64,000 bases of DNA from Arthrobacter sp. Leaf234 (GTDB lineage: Bacteria; Actinomycetota; Actinomycetes; Actinomycetales; Micrococcaceae), in NCBI RefSeq assembly GCF_001422665.1, contig NZ_LMLU01000009.1, positions 1 to 64,000 on the forward strand. Direction: 5' to 3'. This document shows, piece after piece, positions 25,313 through 33,844 of the stretch. Position 1 is the stretch's first letter. Every line of letters starts with the position of its first letter. The translations under genes and the position numbers were made by a program. Below the pieces are notes generated by a model that was not told the DNA's origin, did no database searches, and saw only the letters and a program-made list of their open reading frames with translations.

Positions 25313-26338
25313 TCAGCGCGTCGGCCCGGAGGAGCGGGGCGAGGCAGTGTCCGGGCCCTCGTCCGAGGCGTCGAAGAAGGTTGCGGCGTCGTTCCGGCCG
25401 GAGTGGATGTCCTGTGCCGGGGCCGCGGCGACATCGGCCGTCCTGGCAGTCTCGGCCGTCCCGCCGGTGCCAGCGGTATCAGCGGTATCAGCGGCACCCT
25501 CCGATTCGGGGGCCCCGCCCGCGGTGATCGATGGCGAGCCCCAGGCATCGGTGCTCCGGATGACGAGCCCGGCGATCACTCCGCCGATGACCGGCGCCGC
25601 CCAGAACAGCCAGAGCTGTTCGAGCGCCCATGGGTCCGCGAAGAGCGCCGACGCCGTGGCACGGACGGGATTCAGGGCACCGTTGGTCACGGGCAGGAGG
25701 AACGAGAGCAACCCGGCGACGGTGAGTCCGACGGCGAACGGAGCGAGGTCGCGACGTGCGCGGCGGGAGCCCGCCCCGAGGAAGACGGCGACGAGCAGCG
25801 CCGTGGCGACGACCTCCAGCAGGAAGGCGCTCGTCAGCGGGAACTGCGCCGGCGAGTGCTCCCCGAAACCGTTGGACGCCGAGCTGAAGAAGGTCCGGAT
25901 GCCGGTGAGCTGTGCGTTCGCGCCGAGGGCGAGCCACATCAGGCCCGAGGCCGCGACGGCGCCGATCACCTGCGCGAGGACGTAGGGGGCGACCGATCCC
26001 CAGCGCAGGCGTCCGGCGATCGCGGAGCCGACGGTGATCGCAGGGTTGAAGTGCCCGCCGGACACATGGCCGAAGGCGATCATGGCCGCGACGACGGCGA
26101 AGCCGAACACGAGCGACGGCTGGATGGAGGTCTCTGTCGCCAGCATGGTGGCCCCGAGGCCTGCGAGGATCACGAAGAACGAGCCGACACCCTCGGCCAC
26201 GGACCGGGCGAGGAGGCCGGGCGTCCGGAGCTCGCCGTCGCGCCACGAGCCACCCTCGGAGCCGTTCCCCCTGCCCTGCACGGTGTTGTGAGCGGAGGCG
26301 CGCGACTCCGGGTCGGGCGCGATGCTGTGCTGCGTCAT
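25313..26338 (-). CDS. Aquaporin-like (MIP family) channel
   Basis: The 341-residue protein has six membrane helices and two re-entrant loops: HFNPAIT (NPA at 98-100) and GALNPVRA (NPV at 223-225). The second loop departs from the canonical NPA, and a polar segment follows the last helix. MIP channels pass water, glycerol or small neutral solutes. The N-terminal 40 residues and the C-terminal 70 are hydrophilic, the latter with Thr/Ala/Asp repeats (ADTADTAGTGGTAETARTAD). The ATG has AAAGGA about 10 nt upstream. It is divergent from the ADP-ribosylglycohydrolase gene. Substrate preference is uncertain because of the altered loop. Confidence 0.88.
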   Translation of the reverse strand: MTQHSIAPDPESRASAHNTVQGRGNGSEGGSWRDGELRTPGLLARSVAEGVGSFFVILAGLGATMLATETSIQPSLVFGFAVVAAMIAFGHVSGGHFNPAITVGSAIAGRLRWGSVAPYVLAQVIGAVAASGLMWLALGANAQLTGIRTFFSSASNGFGEHSPAQFPLTSAFLLEVVATALLVAVFLGAGSRRARRDLAPFAVGLTVAGLLSFLLPVTNGALNPVRATASALFADPWALEQLWLFWAAPVIGGVIAGLVIRSTDAWGSPSITAGGAPESEGAADTADTAGTGGTAETARTADVAAAPAQDIHSGRNDAATFFDASDEGPDTASPRSSGPTR

Positions 26339-26477
26339 GGGGTCGTCATCCTTTGGTCGGACGTGCTGGGAGACCACCCGGGAGGAGCACCGGGCCGCCG
26401 ACGAGCTTTCCATCCTAGTCTGGGCGGGCGCTGGGAGCAGGTCCGCCTGCCGGGTGCCGGGCCCTCGCCGGTCTCCC

Positions 26478-26483
26478 TAGACT
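26478..26483 (+). promoter_or_regulatory. -10 box (TAGACT) of a leaderless gene
   Basis: TAGACT ends 6 nt before the GTG at 26490; the spacer GATCAG has no ribosome-binding motif. Confidence 0.55.
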
Positions 26484-26489
26484 GATCAG

Positions 26490-27710
26490 GTGACCACAGA
26501 TGACGCCGCTCCAGCCACCCCGACCGATCTCCCGCCGGAGGTGGCGGGCGCCGGAGGCCCGGCCCCCACGTACGAGGACCGCGTCCTCGGGTGCCTGCTG
26601 GGCATCATGGCCGGTGACGCCTACGGCGTGCTCGGAGCGGTGGGGGACGACCCGACCGGGGCGCTGGGCGACCCGGCTGATCTCGCGGTCTCCGACGCGA
26701 CGCAGCTGACCCTGTACACGGTGGACGGTCTCGTGGACGCGCTCGAGTGGGCGAACGACGGCGTCGCAGCGGACGAGACGGCATGCCTCTGGCTCGCGTA
26801 CCTGCGCTGGCTCACCCGCCAGGGCGAACACCTGCCCGCCAACGCGCCCGCGCCGCCCGGCCGGTGGATCGACGCGCAGGAGGATCTCCTTCCCGTCCAC
26901 GAGCCCGACGGCGACACGGTGCGTGCCCTGCTCACGGGCGAGATGGGCACGCGGTCACGGCCGGTCAACCCGCAGGCGGAAGGAGCTGGAGCGCTGATGC
27001 GTTCGGCGCCGTTCGGCCTCGTCCCGCGCATCCCCGAGAGCATGGTGGAACGGCTGACGGTGGATGCCGCGGCGCTCACGCACGGGTCCGCCGCAGCCCG
27101 CGGCACGGCGGCCCTCTTCAGCGGGATCATCCGGGCGCTCGCCATCGACGGGCGCTCCCTGGCCGAGGCAGTCCGTCTCGTCCGGGGTGAAGAGCAGGAT
27201 CTCGCGCGGGGAGCGGCGCACGACGCCCACGCGACCGGAGTGGCGAGCGGTTCGACGGCCCCGGTCCCTCCGGCCGGCGAGGCCGACCGGCCCGGCGCTC
27301 AGCGCGGGGACGCGGGAGACGCGGGAGGCGCGGGAATCTCCGGGGACGCGGGAGACGGCAGGGTCGCCGCCGGTGCCGTGGCAGCCACCACGGCGGACGC
27401 GACGACGACGGGGAGCCGCGCGGAGGGCACGACGGCGGCCGGCACGTTCGAGGCGGCGCTCCAGGCCGTCCTCGAAGGGGCGGACGAGGCGGCATCCCCG
27501 CGCGACCAGCTCGCGGCTGCGCTGGCGCATGCAGCGGCGGCGGGACGGCCCGACGCCTCCTCGACGATCGCCGCGTCCCTCGCGGGTGGGATGATCGGCG
27601 CACTCCACGGGACGGCCGCCCTGCCCGCCGGCTATCTCGATGCTCCGGGCGTGCCCGCCGTCGTCCGCGGCATGGCCCGGGCACTGCTCTCCGCGACCAC
27701 GGGCTCCTGA
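26490..27710 (+). CDS. ADP-ribosylglycohydrolase family protein, divergent
   Basis: The 406-residue protein has the helical fold signatures of the DraG/ADP-ribosylglycohydrolase family: GCLLGIMAGDAYG near residue 34, SDATQLTLYTVDGLVDAL near 70, GAGALMRSAPFGL near 168, and THGSAAARGTAALFSGIIRAL near 200. Active members remove ADP-ribose from proteins using two magnesium ions. Here the usual TDDT metal motif is SDAT, missing one Asp, so activity is doubtful. An insertion of about 80 residues rich in Gly/Ala/Asp/Thr at about 249-328 splits the C-terminal part. The GTG start is leaderless. The protein could bind ADP-ribose without cleaving it; that is inference. Confidence 0.82.
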   Translation: MTTDDAAPATPTDLPPEVAGAGGPAPTYEDRVLGCLLGIMAGDAYGVLGAVGDDPTGALGDPADLAVSDATQLTLYTVDGLVDALEWANDGVAADETACLWLAYLRWLTRQGEHLPANAPAPPGRWIDAQEDLLPVHEPDGDTVRALLTGEMGTRSRPVNPQAEGAGALMRSAPFGLVPRIPESMVERLTVDAAALTHGSAAARGTAALFSGIIRALAIDGRSLAEAVRLVRGEEQDLARGAAHDAHATGVASGSTAPVPPAGEADRPGAQRGDAGDAGGAGISGDAGDGRVAAGAVAATTADATTTGSRAEGTTAAGTFEAALQAVLEGADEAASPRDQLAAALAHAAAAGRPDASSTIAASLAGGMIGALHGTAALPAGYLDAPGVPAVVRGMARALLSATTGS

Positions 27711-27772
27711 ACCGCAGGGGTCCACACCGGAGGATCCGCGGCATGACCCGGGCCGGCAGCGGGCGGACCGCC

Positions 27773-27778
27773 TAGGCT
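27773..27778 (+). promoter_or_regulatory. -10 box (TAGGCT) of a leaderless SDR gene
   Basis: TAGGCT ends 6 nt before the ATG at 27785; the spacer GGCCCC is not a ribosome-binding site. Confidence 0.5.
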
Positions 27779-27784
27779 GGCCCC

Positions 27785-28699
27785 ATGTGGAACCCCATCG
27801 CCCTCCCCTCCCTCACGGCCCGCCGCATCCTCGTCACGGGTGGCAATGCCGGGCTCGGGTACTTCGCCTGCGAGCAGCTCGCCGGCGCCGGGGCAAGCGT
27901 GGTCATGGCGTCGCGCGACGAAACGAAGGCCCGCGCCGCGATCCGGGCCATCCGGACCCGGCACACCGATGCCGATGTCTCCTTCCAGCAGCTCGACCTC
28001 GCCGACCTCGCGTCGGTGCGGTCTGCCGCCGGCGCCCTGGCCGCGGGGCCGCCCCTGGCGGGCCTGCTCGCGAACGCAGGGGTGGTCGGCTCGCCGGAGC
28101 GGCGGACGACGGCGGACGGCTTCGAGCTGCAGTTCGGCACCAACCACCTCGGGCACTACGCCCTCGTCGCACTGCTTCTACCCGAGCTGTCGGCCGCCGG
28201 GACGAGGATCGTGCACCTCGGGAGCATCAGCCACCGCTGGGCGCGCCTGACGCCGTCGACCCTGGACCCCTCCACCTACCGGAACGCGAGCGCCTATGCC
28301 ACCTCGAAGCTCGCGGTGACGGCCTTCGGGTTCGAGCTGGCGCGCCGTCTCGACCTCACCCGCAGCGCGGCCACCAGCGTCGTGGCACACCCCGGCTTCG
28401 CGCTCGGCATGTTCACGCCGGACCGGCCGGGCATCGCCGCGCACCGCGACGCCCCCGCCTGGCGGCGCGCCGTGATGCGGCGGGTGGCCCAGGGCAAGGA
28501 CGACGGCGCCTGGCCGCTCGTGCGGGCGACGGTGGACCGCTCCATCCCCAACGGTGCCTACTGCGGGCCGGACGGCTGGTTCCAGCTGAAAGGCGCTCCC
28601 GCGATCGTCCCGGCCCGGCGGCACGCACGGGAGAGCAATGCCGCGTCCCGACTGATCGACCTGTCCGCCGACCTGACGGGGATCGAGCTGCGCTTCTGA
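27785..28699 (+). CDS. Short-chain dehydrogenase/reductase
   Basis: The 304-residue SDR has TGGNAGLG (18-25), ANAGVVG in place of NNAG, and YATSK with the catalytic Tyr and Lys. It is a paralogue of the SDR at 8843-9763, sharing TTADGFELQFGTNHLGH. The ASRDET loop after strand 2 favours NADPH. It follows the ADP-ribosylglycohydrolase gene by 74 bp with its own probable leaderless promoter. Substrate is unknown. Confidence 0.9.
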   Translation: MWNPIALPSLTARRILVTGGNAGLGYFACEQLAGAGASVVMASRDETKARAAIRAIRTRHTDADVSFQQLDLADLASVRSAAGALAAGPPLAGLLANAGVVGSPERRTTADGFELQFGTNHLGHYALVALLLPELSAAGTRIVHLGSISHRWARLTPSTLDPSTYRNASAYATSKLAVTAFGFELARRLDLTRSAATSVVAHPGFALGMFTPDRPGIAAHRDAPAWRRAVMRRVAQGKDDGAWPLVRATVDRSIPNGAYCGPDGWFQLKGAPAIVPARRHARESNAASRLIDLSADLTGIELRF

Positions 28700-28723
28700 C
28701 GGCTCTCGGGCTCTGGCACTCCC

Positions 28724-28741
28724 GCGGCAGGACGCTGCCGC
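28724..28741. terminator. Weak hairpin between convergent genes
   Basis: GCGGCAG (28724-28730) and CTGCCGC (28735-28741) form a 7-bp stem with loop GACG between the SDR stop and the exonuclease stop. There is no T-run, so termination efficiency is doubtful. Confidence 0.35.
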
Positions 28742-29734
28742 CTACTGGCTCTCCACGGGCCAGCGACCGCCCGTCATCTGGAGGAATTCCGCCTCGGAGA
28801 GCACCTCGATCGCCTGCCCCCGCTCGTGCAGTTCGAGGACCCGCCGCGCCTTGCCCGTGACCCGGCCGTTCCTCAGGTCCGACGCGACGAACCCGTCACC
28901 GACCACGAGGACCGTGGTGCGCCGTGTGACCGCACTCGCGGGCTGCGCACCGAGCCGCGCTGCCCGTTCCTTCGCCTGCGGCCGGGAGATGCCGAGGCTG
29001 CCCGTGAAGACGACCGTCTGTCCGTACAGCGGATGACGTGGATCGGCCTGGGCATTGGCGTGCGGGTTCTCGCCCTCCTCGGGCCACCCCGACCATCCGG
29101 TGGCCGAGGTACTGCGCCCGAGGGCGGTGCGGGTCGCCTTGGACAGTTCGTCGACACCCGGCGCGTACGGTTCGGCGCGCGACAGGGCGAGGCTATGGGA
29201 TCCGAGGACGTCCTCGACCGTGTGGGCGTCGTACCGCCGGGCGATGTCGATCATGATCCCGGCGCAGGCCCGCGCGTCCTCCACGGCGTCGTGATGGTTC
29301 ACGAGGGGCACGCCCGCCGCTTCGGCGACGAAGGGAAGGGAGTAGGACGGGAGCGAGTAGCTCTTCCGGGAGAGCACCACCGTGCACGCGTAGTCCCAGG
29401 CGGGACCTGCGAGCGCGGAGACCTCGAGCGCGGACCGGATCACGCCGAGGTCGAACGCCGCATTGTGCGCGACGATCACGTCCGAACCGATGAAGCCACC
29501 GATCTCGGGGAACAGGTCGCCGAAGCGCGGGGCGTCCGCGACCATGCCGGACGTGATCCCGTGGATCGCGATGTTGCGGGAGTCGAAGTGGTCGTGGCCC
29601 TGCGGCGGGCGCATGAGCCAGGAGGCTTCCTCGACGATCCGGCCGTCGCGGACCTTCGTCAGTCCGACGGCGCACGGGGAACCGCGGAAGCCATTCGCCG
29701 TCTCGAAGTCGATGGCCGTGAACGCGATTCCCAC
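28742..29734 (-). CDS. DEDDh exonuclease with C-terminal BRCT domain (DnaQ-like)
   Basis: The 330-residue protein starts with an exonuclease domain of the DNA polymerase III epsilon type: AIDFETANG with Asp9 and Glu11, VIVAHNAAFDLGVI with the second Asp, and HHDAVEDARACA with the catalytic His and Asp. A linker leads to a BRCT domain (about residues 235-320; YGQTVVFTGSLGISRPQAKE). The BRCT fold usually binds DNA or partner proteins, so this is probably a repair or proofreading-type nuclease rather than the replicative epsilon subunit. The GTG at 29734 is preferred over an earlier GTG at 29758 because a TACAGT -10 box ends 7 nt before it. Confidence 0.88.
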   Translation of the reverse strand: MGIAFTAIDFETANGFRGSPCAVGLTKVRDGRIVEEASWLMRPPQGHDHFDSRNIAIHGITSGMVADAPRFGDLFPEIGGFIGSDVIVAHNAAFDLGVIRSALEVSALAGPAWDYACTVVLSRKSYSLPSYSLPFVAEAAGVPLVNHHDAVEDARACAGIMIDIARRYDAHTVEDVLGSHSLALSRAEPYAPGVDELSKATRTALGRSTSATGWSGWPEEGENPHANAQADPRHPLYGQTVVFTGSLGISRPQAKERAARLGAQPASAVTRRTTVLVVGDGFVASDLRNGRVTGKARRVLELHERGQAIEVLSEAEFLQMTGGRWPVESQ

Positions 29735-29741
29735 GTCCTCC

Positions 29742-29747
29742 ACTGTA
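29742..29747 (-). promoter_or_regulatory. -10 box (TACAGT) deciding the exonuclease start
   Basis: On the minus strand TACAGT ends 7 nt before GTG 29734; the spacer GGAGGAC also contains GGAGG, but too close to serve as a normal ribosome-binding site. Confidence 0.5.
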
Positions 29748-29992
29748 CTGCCGCCCACCCCCAGGACCGTTCATCCGCCATTCACCGGGGGCTCTGCGCG
29801 TCCCTCCCGGAGTGACCGCCGCAGGGGACGCCCGCCGACATCCCGGCGGCGGTCGCCCTCGGCATCGACCCGCTGCGCTGCGAGCCGTCCTTAGAGCTCG
29901 AGGTCCGATCTCCGATCGGCTGCCGGGCGCGGAACGAGACGGGACGCCACGGGCCGGAACCGACAGCACGACGTCGTACCTGCCACCTCGGG

Positions 29993-30682
29993 TCAGCGCG
30001 GTGGTTCCGGGCAGAGCAGGGCGAGGGCGGCGGCTGCACCCTGCACCTCCGCGGTCCAGACCGGACGCACGAAGTCCTCCCGCGCGAGCAGCAGCCTCTG
30101 CAGACACTGGGCCTGACCCGCGCGGCCTTCCACCAGGGCGGTGCCATTGTCCCGGTAGCCGAGGCGGCGGGACACGCCGAGGGAGGCGGCGTTCCAGTCG
30201 GCGGCCTCCGACGTGGCCGTCGTCGCTCCCAGGTGATCGAACGCGAACTGCAGCATGCCGGCACGCATCTCCGTGCCGAGACCCTCGCCCTGGGCGGTGC
30301 GGGTCAGCCACGATCCCGACTCCACCTGACCGAGGAGCGGGAAGGACCGGGCGGCCAGGTCCTGCACACCGATGACGCGCCCCTCGCGCAGCACTGCGAA
30401 GTTGATGGTCCAGCTCGCCACGGACACGCCGGCGCGCAGCCGCCACTGGTGCCTGGCCGTCTCCGGGATGAGCACATCGCGTGGGGCGTCGGTCCAGGGG
30501 ACACCGAACGGCATCTCGCCGGGGTCGTGGATCCCCGCGAGCACGGCATCGACCAGTTCCGGCAGGTGCTCGTCGCGCACCGGGGTGAGGACGAGGCGCG
30601 GAGTCCGGATGACCAGTCCGAACAGCGGCCAGACCGCGACGAGCGGGTCGACTGCCCGCTCCGTGCCACCGGCGACCGTCAC
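29993..30682 (-). CDS. GNAT family N-acetyltransferase (RimJ/RimL-like)
   Basis: The 229-residue protein shows the GNAT pattern: LVIRTPRLVLTPVRDEHLPEL at the N-terminus, a central strand with REGRVIGVQDL, and the acetyl-CoA motif AQGEGLGTEMRAGML followed by NAASLGVSRRLGYRDNG. It resembles the RimJ/RimL group that acetylates protein N-termini or small amines; the acceptor is unknown. The GTG start overlaps the TGA of the DedA gene (GTGA), so it is translationally coupled to it. No clear ribosome-binding site of its own is visible. The 258 bp after it contain no gene. Confidence 0.87.
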   Translation of the reverse strand: MTVAGGTERAVDPLVAVWPLFGLVIRTPRLVLTPVRDEHLPELVDAVLAGIHDPGEMPFGVPWTDAPRDVLIPETARHQWRLRAGVSVASWTINFAVLREGRVIGVQDLAARSFPLLGQVESGSWLTRTAQGEGLGTEMRAGMLQFAFDHLGATTATSEAADWNAASLGVSRRLGYRDNGTALVEGRAGQAQCLQRLLLAREDFVRPVWTAEVQGAAAALALLCPEPPR

Positions 30683-31365
30683 ACGCGCTTCGCCCGGTGC
30701 TTGCGCACCTTGGAGACGACGAACCAGATCGCGAACAGCACGACGGCGACGATCACGATCTTCTGGAACGTGTTCGCGTACTGCTCGACGATGTGCCAGT
30801 TCTCGCCCAGGTAGAAGCCGGCGAGGACGAAGATCGAGTTCCAGATGAGGCTGCCGGCGGTCGTGAGCAGCAGGAACATGGGGACCGGCATCCGTTCGAT
30901 ACCGGCCGGTATGGAGACGAGGCTCCGGAACAGCGGGATCATCCGCCCGAAGAACACCGCCCGGTAGCCGTGCCGGTTGAACCAGTCCTCCACCTTGTCG
31001 ACGTCCTCGATGTCGATCAGCGGCACCTTGGACACGAGGCGCCGCATGCGGTCCCGGCCGAGCCAGGCGCCGAGGGCGTAGAGAGCGAAGGCGCCGACGA
31101 CGGAACCGAGGGTGGTCCACAGGATGGCCTCGAACAGGGAGAAGTTGCCCCTGCTGGCGGTGAACCCCGCGAGCGGCAGGATCACCTCGCTGGGCAGCGG
31201 CGGGAAGAGGTTCTCCAGCGCGATGGCCAGTCCCGCGCCGGGGGCTCCGATGGTCTCCATCAGGTTGACCGCCCAGTCGGTGACCGCGCCGAGTGCCGAG
31301 CCGTCCGACGATGGCGTGGTCGCTGCTGCGACGTGGACCGCCTGGGCTGCCTGGATGATGCTCAC
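30679..31365 (-). CDS. DedA family membrane protein
   Basis: The 228-residue integral membrane protein has the DedA/SNARE-associated signatures: ENLFPPLPSEVILPLAGF near residue 45, and FFGRMIPLFRSLVSIPAG in the second half, with the conserved Arg residues. DedA proteins act as proton-dependent lipid scramblases or transporters and affect membrane physiology. The GTG at 31365 gives a plausible N-terminus and has GAGGGACGG upstream; the long in-frame extension is Arg/Thr-rich and is rejected. The final residues KVRKHRAKRV are basic and cytoplasmic. Confidence 0.9.
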   Translation of the reverse strand: MSIIQAAQAVHVAAATTPSSDGSALGAVTDWAVNLMETIGAPGAGLAIALENLFPPLPSEVILPLAGFTASRGNFSLFEAILWTTLGSVVGAFALYALGAWLGRDRMRRLVSKVPLIDIEDVDKVEDWFNRHGYRAVFFGRMIPLFRSLVSIPAGIERMPVPMFLLLTTAGSLIWNSIFVLAGFYLGENWHIVEQYANTFQKIVIVAVVLFAIWFVVSKVRKHRAKRV

Positions 31366-31501
31366 GGTGGTGTCCGTCCCTCTCGAGGTCCGCCCTGCGG
31401 GACGGCCGGTGCTGGTCGGCGTCGGTGACGCCGTTCTTCGTCGGTCAGTACTGCTGGTTGCTCGGGTGTCGCTGCGTGCTGTTCGGGGGTGCCGGTGCGG
31501 C

Positions 31502-32131
31502 TCAGGACAGCGCGACGACAAGATGCGGCAGGAGGGCCCGGAAGGCGATGCCGCGGTGGCTGATGGCGTTCTTCTCGTCACGTGTCAGTTCCGCGCAGCT
31601 GCGATCGAGGCCGGTCGGGACGAGGATCGGATCGTATCCGAACCCACCCTCGCCGCGGGGGGCCGCCAGCAGCGAGCCGCGCAGTTCGCCGCGCTCGGTG
31701 TGCCCGCCCGGGACCCGCGGACGTGCCAGGGCTGCAGCGCAGACGAAGGCCGCTCCCCTGCTATGCTCCGGGATGTCGGCGAGCTGCGCCAGGAGCAGGT
31801 GCAGGTTGGCGGGGTCGTCCCCGTGACGGCCTGCCCAGCGCGCCGAGAAGATGCCCGGAGCGCCCCCGAGGACATCGACGGCCAGGCCGGAGTCGTCCGC
31901 GACGGCGATCAGACCGGTTGCGGCGGCTGTCTGCTCGGCTTTCAGCAGGGCGTTCTCCTCGAACGTCACGCCGCTCTCGACCACGTCCGGTGCACCGGCG
32001 GCAGCGGCATCGACGACCTGCGTGTCGACGTCGAGTCCGGGGACCTGGCCCCGCAGCAGATCCCTCAGTTCCCGGAGCTTGCCCGAGTTGCGTGTCGCGA
32101 GGACGAGCCGGGGCTCGGGTGCATCAGCCAC
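31502..32131 (-). CDS. rdgB: XTP/dITP diphosphatase (non-canonical purine NTP pyrophosphatase)
   Basis: This housecleaning enzyme hydrolyses ITP, dITP and XTP to monophosphates and keeps deaminated purines out of DNA. The 209-residue protein (HAM1 family) has [15 protein letters not shown] at the N-terminus, [20 protein letters not shown] with ARWAG, and the C-terminal [15 protein letters not shown]. The GTG start at 32131 overlaps the last 8 nt of rph, so the two genes are co-translated; rph-rdgB is a common actinobacterial pair. Confidence 0.95.
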   Translation of the reverse strand: MADAPEPRLVLATRNSGKLRELRDLLRGQVPGLDVDTQVVDAAAAGAPDVVESGVTFEENALLKAEQTAAATGLIAVADDSGLAVDVLGGAPGIFSARWAGRHGDDPANLHLLLAQLADIPEHSRGAAFVCAAALARPRVPGGHTERGELRGSLLAAPRGEGGFGYDPILVPTGLDRSCAELTRDEKNAISHRGIAFRALLPHLVVALS

Positions 32132-32915
32132 CGTGGGTGTCCCGCAGCGTGTCGATCTGGATCTGTGCGAGCTGGGCCGTGCCGAGCAGGGCCAGGTCGA
32201 GGAGGGCGTCGAGTTCGGCGCGGTCGAAGGGTGCACCCTCGGCCGTGCCCTGCACCTCGACGAACGTCCCGGAACCCGTGACGACGACGTTCATGTCCGT
32301 CTCCGCGCGCACGTCCTCGACGTACGGCAGATCGAGCATCGGGACGCCGTCGATGATGCCCACGCTGATGGCGGCGACGGTGTCGGTCAGCGGGGACGCC
32401 GACGCCGGGATGAGCTTCTTGTCTTTCGCGTAGCGGATCGCGTCGGCGAGGGCCACGTAGGCCCCGGTGATCGCTGCGGTGCGGGTGCCCCCGTCCGCCT
32501 GGAGCACGTCGCAGTCGAGCACGATCGTGTTCTCCCCGAGCGCCTTCGTGTCGATGATGGAGCGCAGCGAGCGTCCGATCAGGCGCGAGATCTCATGCGT
32601 GCGGCCACCGATCTTGCCCTTGACGGATTCGCGGTCGGACCGCGTGTTCGTGGCGCGCGGCAGCATCGCGTACTCCGCCGTGACCCAGCCCTTGCCCTCC
32701 CCTTTGAGCCAGCGCGGCACGCCGCTGGTCAGCGATGCGGTGCAGAGCACCCGCGTGTTGCCGAATTCGATGAGTGCGGAGCCCTCGGCCTGCTTCGACC
32801 ACCCGCGCGTGATGCTGATGTTGCGCAGCTGGTCGGGAGTCCGGCCGTCCGCCCGCACCACGGGTGCTGCGGCGGGAGCGGAGGCGGAGGCGGGCGTGGC
32901 GTTCGCGGAGGTCAT
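32124..32915 (-). CDS. rph: Ribonuclease PH
   Basis: RNase PH is a phosphate-dependent 3'-5' exoribonuclease that trims tRNA and rRNA ends. The 263-residue protein has [49 protein letters not shown] and [21 protein letters not shown] short Ala/Pro-rich tail precedes the conserved part. The ATG at 32915 is supported by a TAGACT -10 box ending 7 nt upstream, a leaderless start. rdgB overlaps its 3' end. Confidence 0.96.
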   Translation of the reverse strand: MTSANATPASASAPAAAPVVRADGRTPDQLRNISITRGWSKQAEGSALIEFGNTRVLCTASLTSGVPRWLKGEGKGWVTAEYAMLPRATNTRSDRESVKGKIGGRTHEISRLIGRSLRSIIDTKALGENTIVLDCDVLQADGGTRTAAITGAYVALADAIRYAKDKKLIPASASPLTDTVAAISVGIIDGVPMLDLPYVEDVRAETDMNVVVTGSGTFVEVQGTAEGAPFDRAELDALLDLALLGTAQLAQIQIDTLRDTHGG

Positions 32916-32922
32916 GATTTCC

Positions 32923-32928
32923 AGTCTA
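32923..32928 (-). promoter_or_regulatory. -10 box (TAGACT) of leaderless rph
   Basis: On the minus strand TAGACT ends 7 nt before the ATG at 32915; TTCCCT lies 16 bp further upstream as a weak -35. Confidence 0.6.
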
Positions 32929-33046
32929 GACGGGCGGTCATGGGAGGGAACCCGGAGCACGGTGGGAGCTGCGGTGATCCGGACGCCCCTCTCCCCCGAT
33001 CCGCAGGCAGGAGCGCCCGGGCGGTGACCGGGCCGGACGGGACTCC

Positions 33047-33844
33047 TCAGACCGTGTAGGACACGCCCGCGACGGCGACGGCGAGATGGCCGTCGTAACT
33101 CTCACGCGCCTCGCTCACCGCGAGGTTGGCGTCGTTCCAGACCGGCAGGTGGGTGAGCAGCAGGCGCTTCGCCGAGGCCCGGGTGGCGACGTCGCCCGCC
33201 CGCTTGCCCGTGAGGTGGACACCCGTGATGGCGTCGTCCCGCCCCTCGTGGAAGGCGGCCTCGCACAGGAAGATGTCCGCGTCACGCGCGGCGTCGACGA
33301 GGCCCTCGCAGGCGTCGGTGTCCCCCGAGTAGGTGAGGACGTGCGCCCGCGGGCTGCCGCCGGCGTCGGTCTCCGCGACCTCGACCCGCAGCGCATAGGC
33401 CTCGTCGATGGGGTGCAGCACCCGGAACGGTGTCACGGTGAACGGACCCACCGTGACGGGCGCACGGTCGGTCCAGGAACGGAAGTCGAAATCCTCGTGC
33501 ATCCCCGGATCGGGGTCGAGCCCGTAGGCGCTGGCCATGCGGTCGGCCGTCGCCGCCGGACCCCAGACGGGGATGCGCGGCATGCCCCAGCCCGAGGGAT
33601 CCCAGTGCACGGCGACATGCAGTCCGCAGAGGTCCATGCAGTGGTCGGGGTGCAGGTGGGAGAGGAACACCCCGTCGATCTCGCGGAGGTCCATGTACCG
33701 CTGGAGGGCGCCGAGGGAGCCGTTGCCGAGGTCCAGCAGGATGCGCCACGTACGGCCCTGCCACTCGGCGCTCAGCAGATAGCAGGAGGCCGGCGACTGC
33801 GGGCCGGGGAACGAACCACTGCACCCGACGATGGTGAGCTTCAT
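33047..33844 (-). CDS. MBL-fold metal-dependent hydrolase
   Basis: The 265-residue protein is a metallo-beta-lactamase-fold hydrolase with metal ligands in SHLHPDH (His63, His65, Asp67, His68), the later YSGDTD aspartate and LLLTHL histidine. It resembles the RNase Z/phosphodiesterase-like branch. Its ATG overlaps the murI stop codon (ATGA), and it lies upstream of rph-rdgB, an arrangement common in actinobacteria. A role in nucleic-acid or cyclic-nucleotide hydrolysis is possible but not shown. Confidence 0.88.
   Translation of the reverse strand: MKLTIVGCSGSFPGPQSPASCYLLSAEWQGRTWRILLDLGNGSLGALQRYMDLREIDGVFLSHLHPDHCMDLCGLHVAVHWDPSGWGMPRIPVWGPAATADRMASAYGLDPDPGMHEDFDFRSWTDRAPVTVGPFTVTPFRVLHPIDEAYALRVEVAETDAGGSPRAHVLTYSGDTDACEGLVDAARDADIFLCEAAFHEGRDDAITGVHLTGKRAGDVATRASAKRLLLTHLPVWNDANLAVSEARESYDGHLAVAVAGVSYTV

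Noticed and set aside
24587-26485. 632-residue plus-strand open frame across sbcD and the aquaporin gene
   Set aside because: Shadow frame of low sequence complexity; both minus-strand genes have full family motifs.
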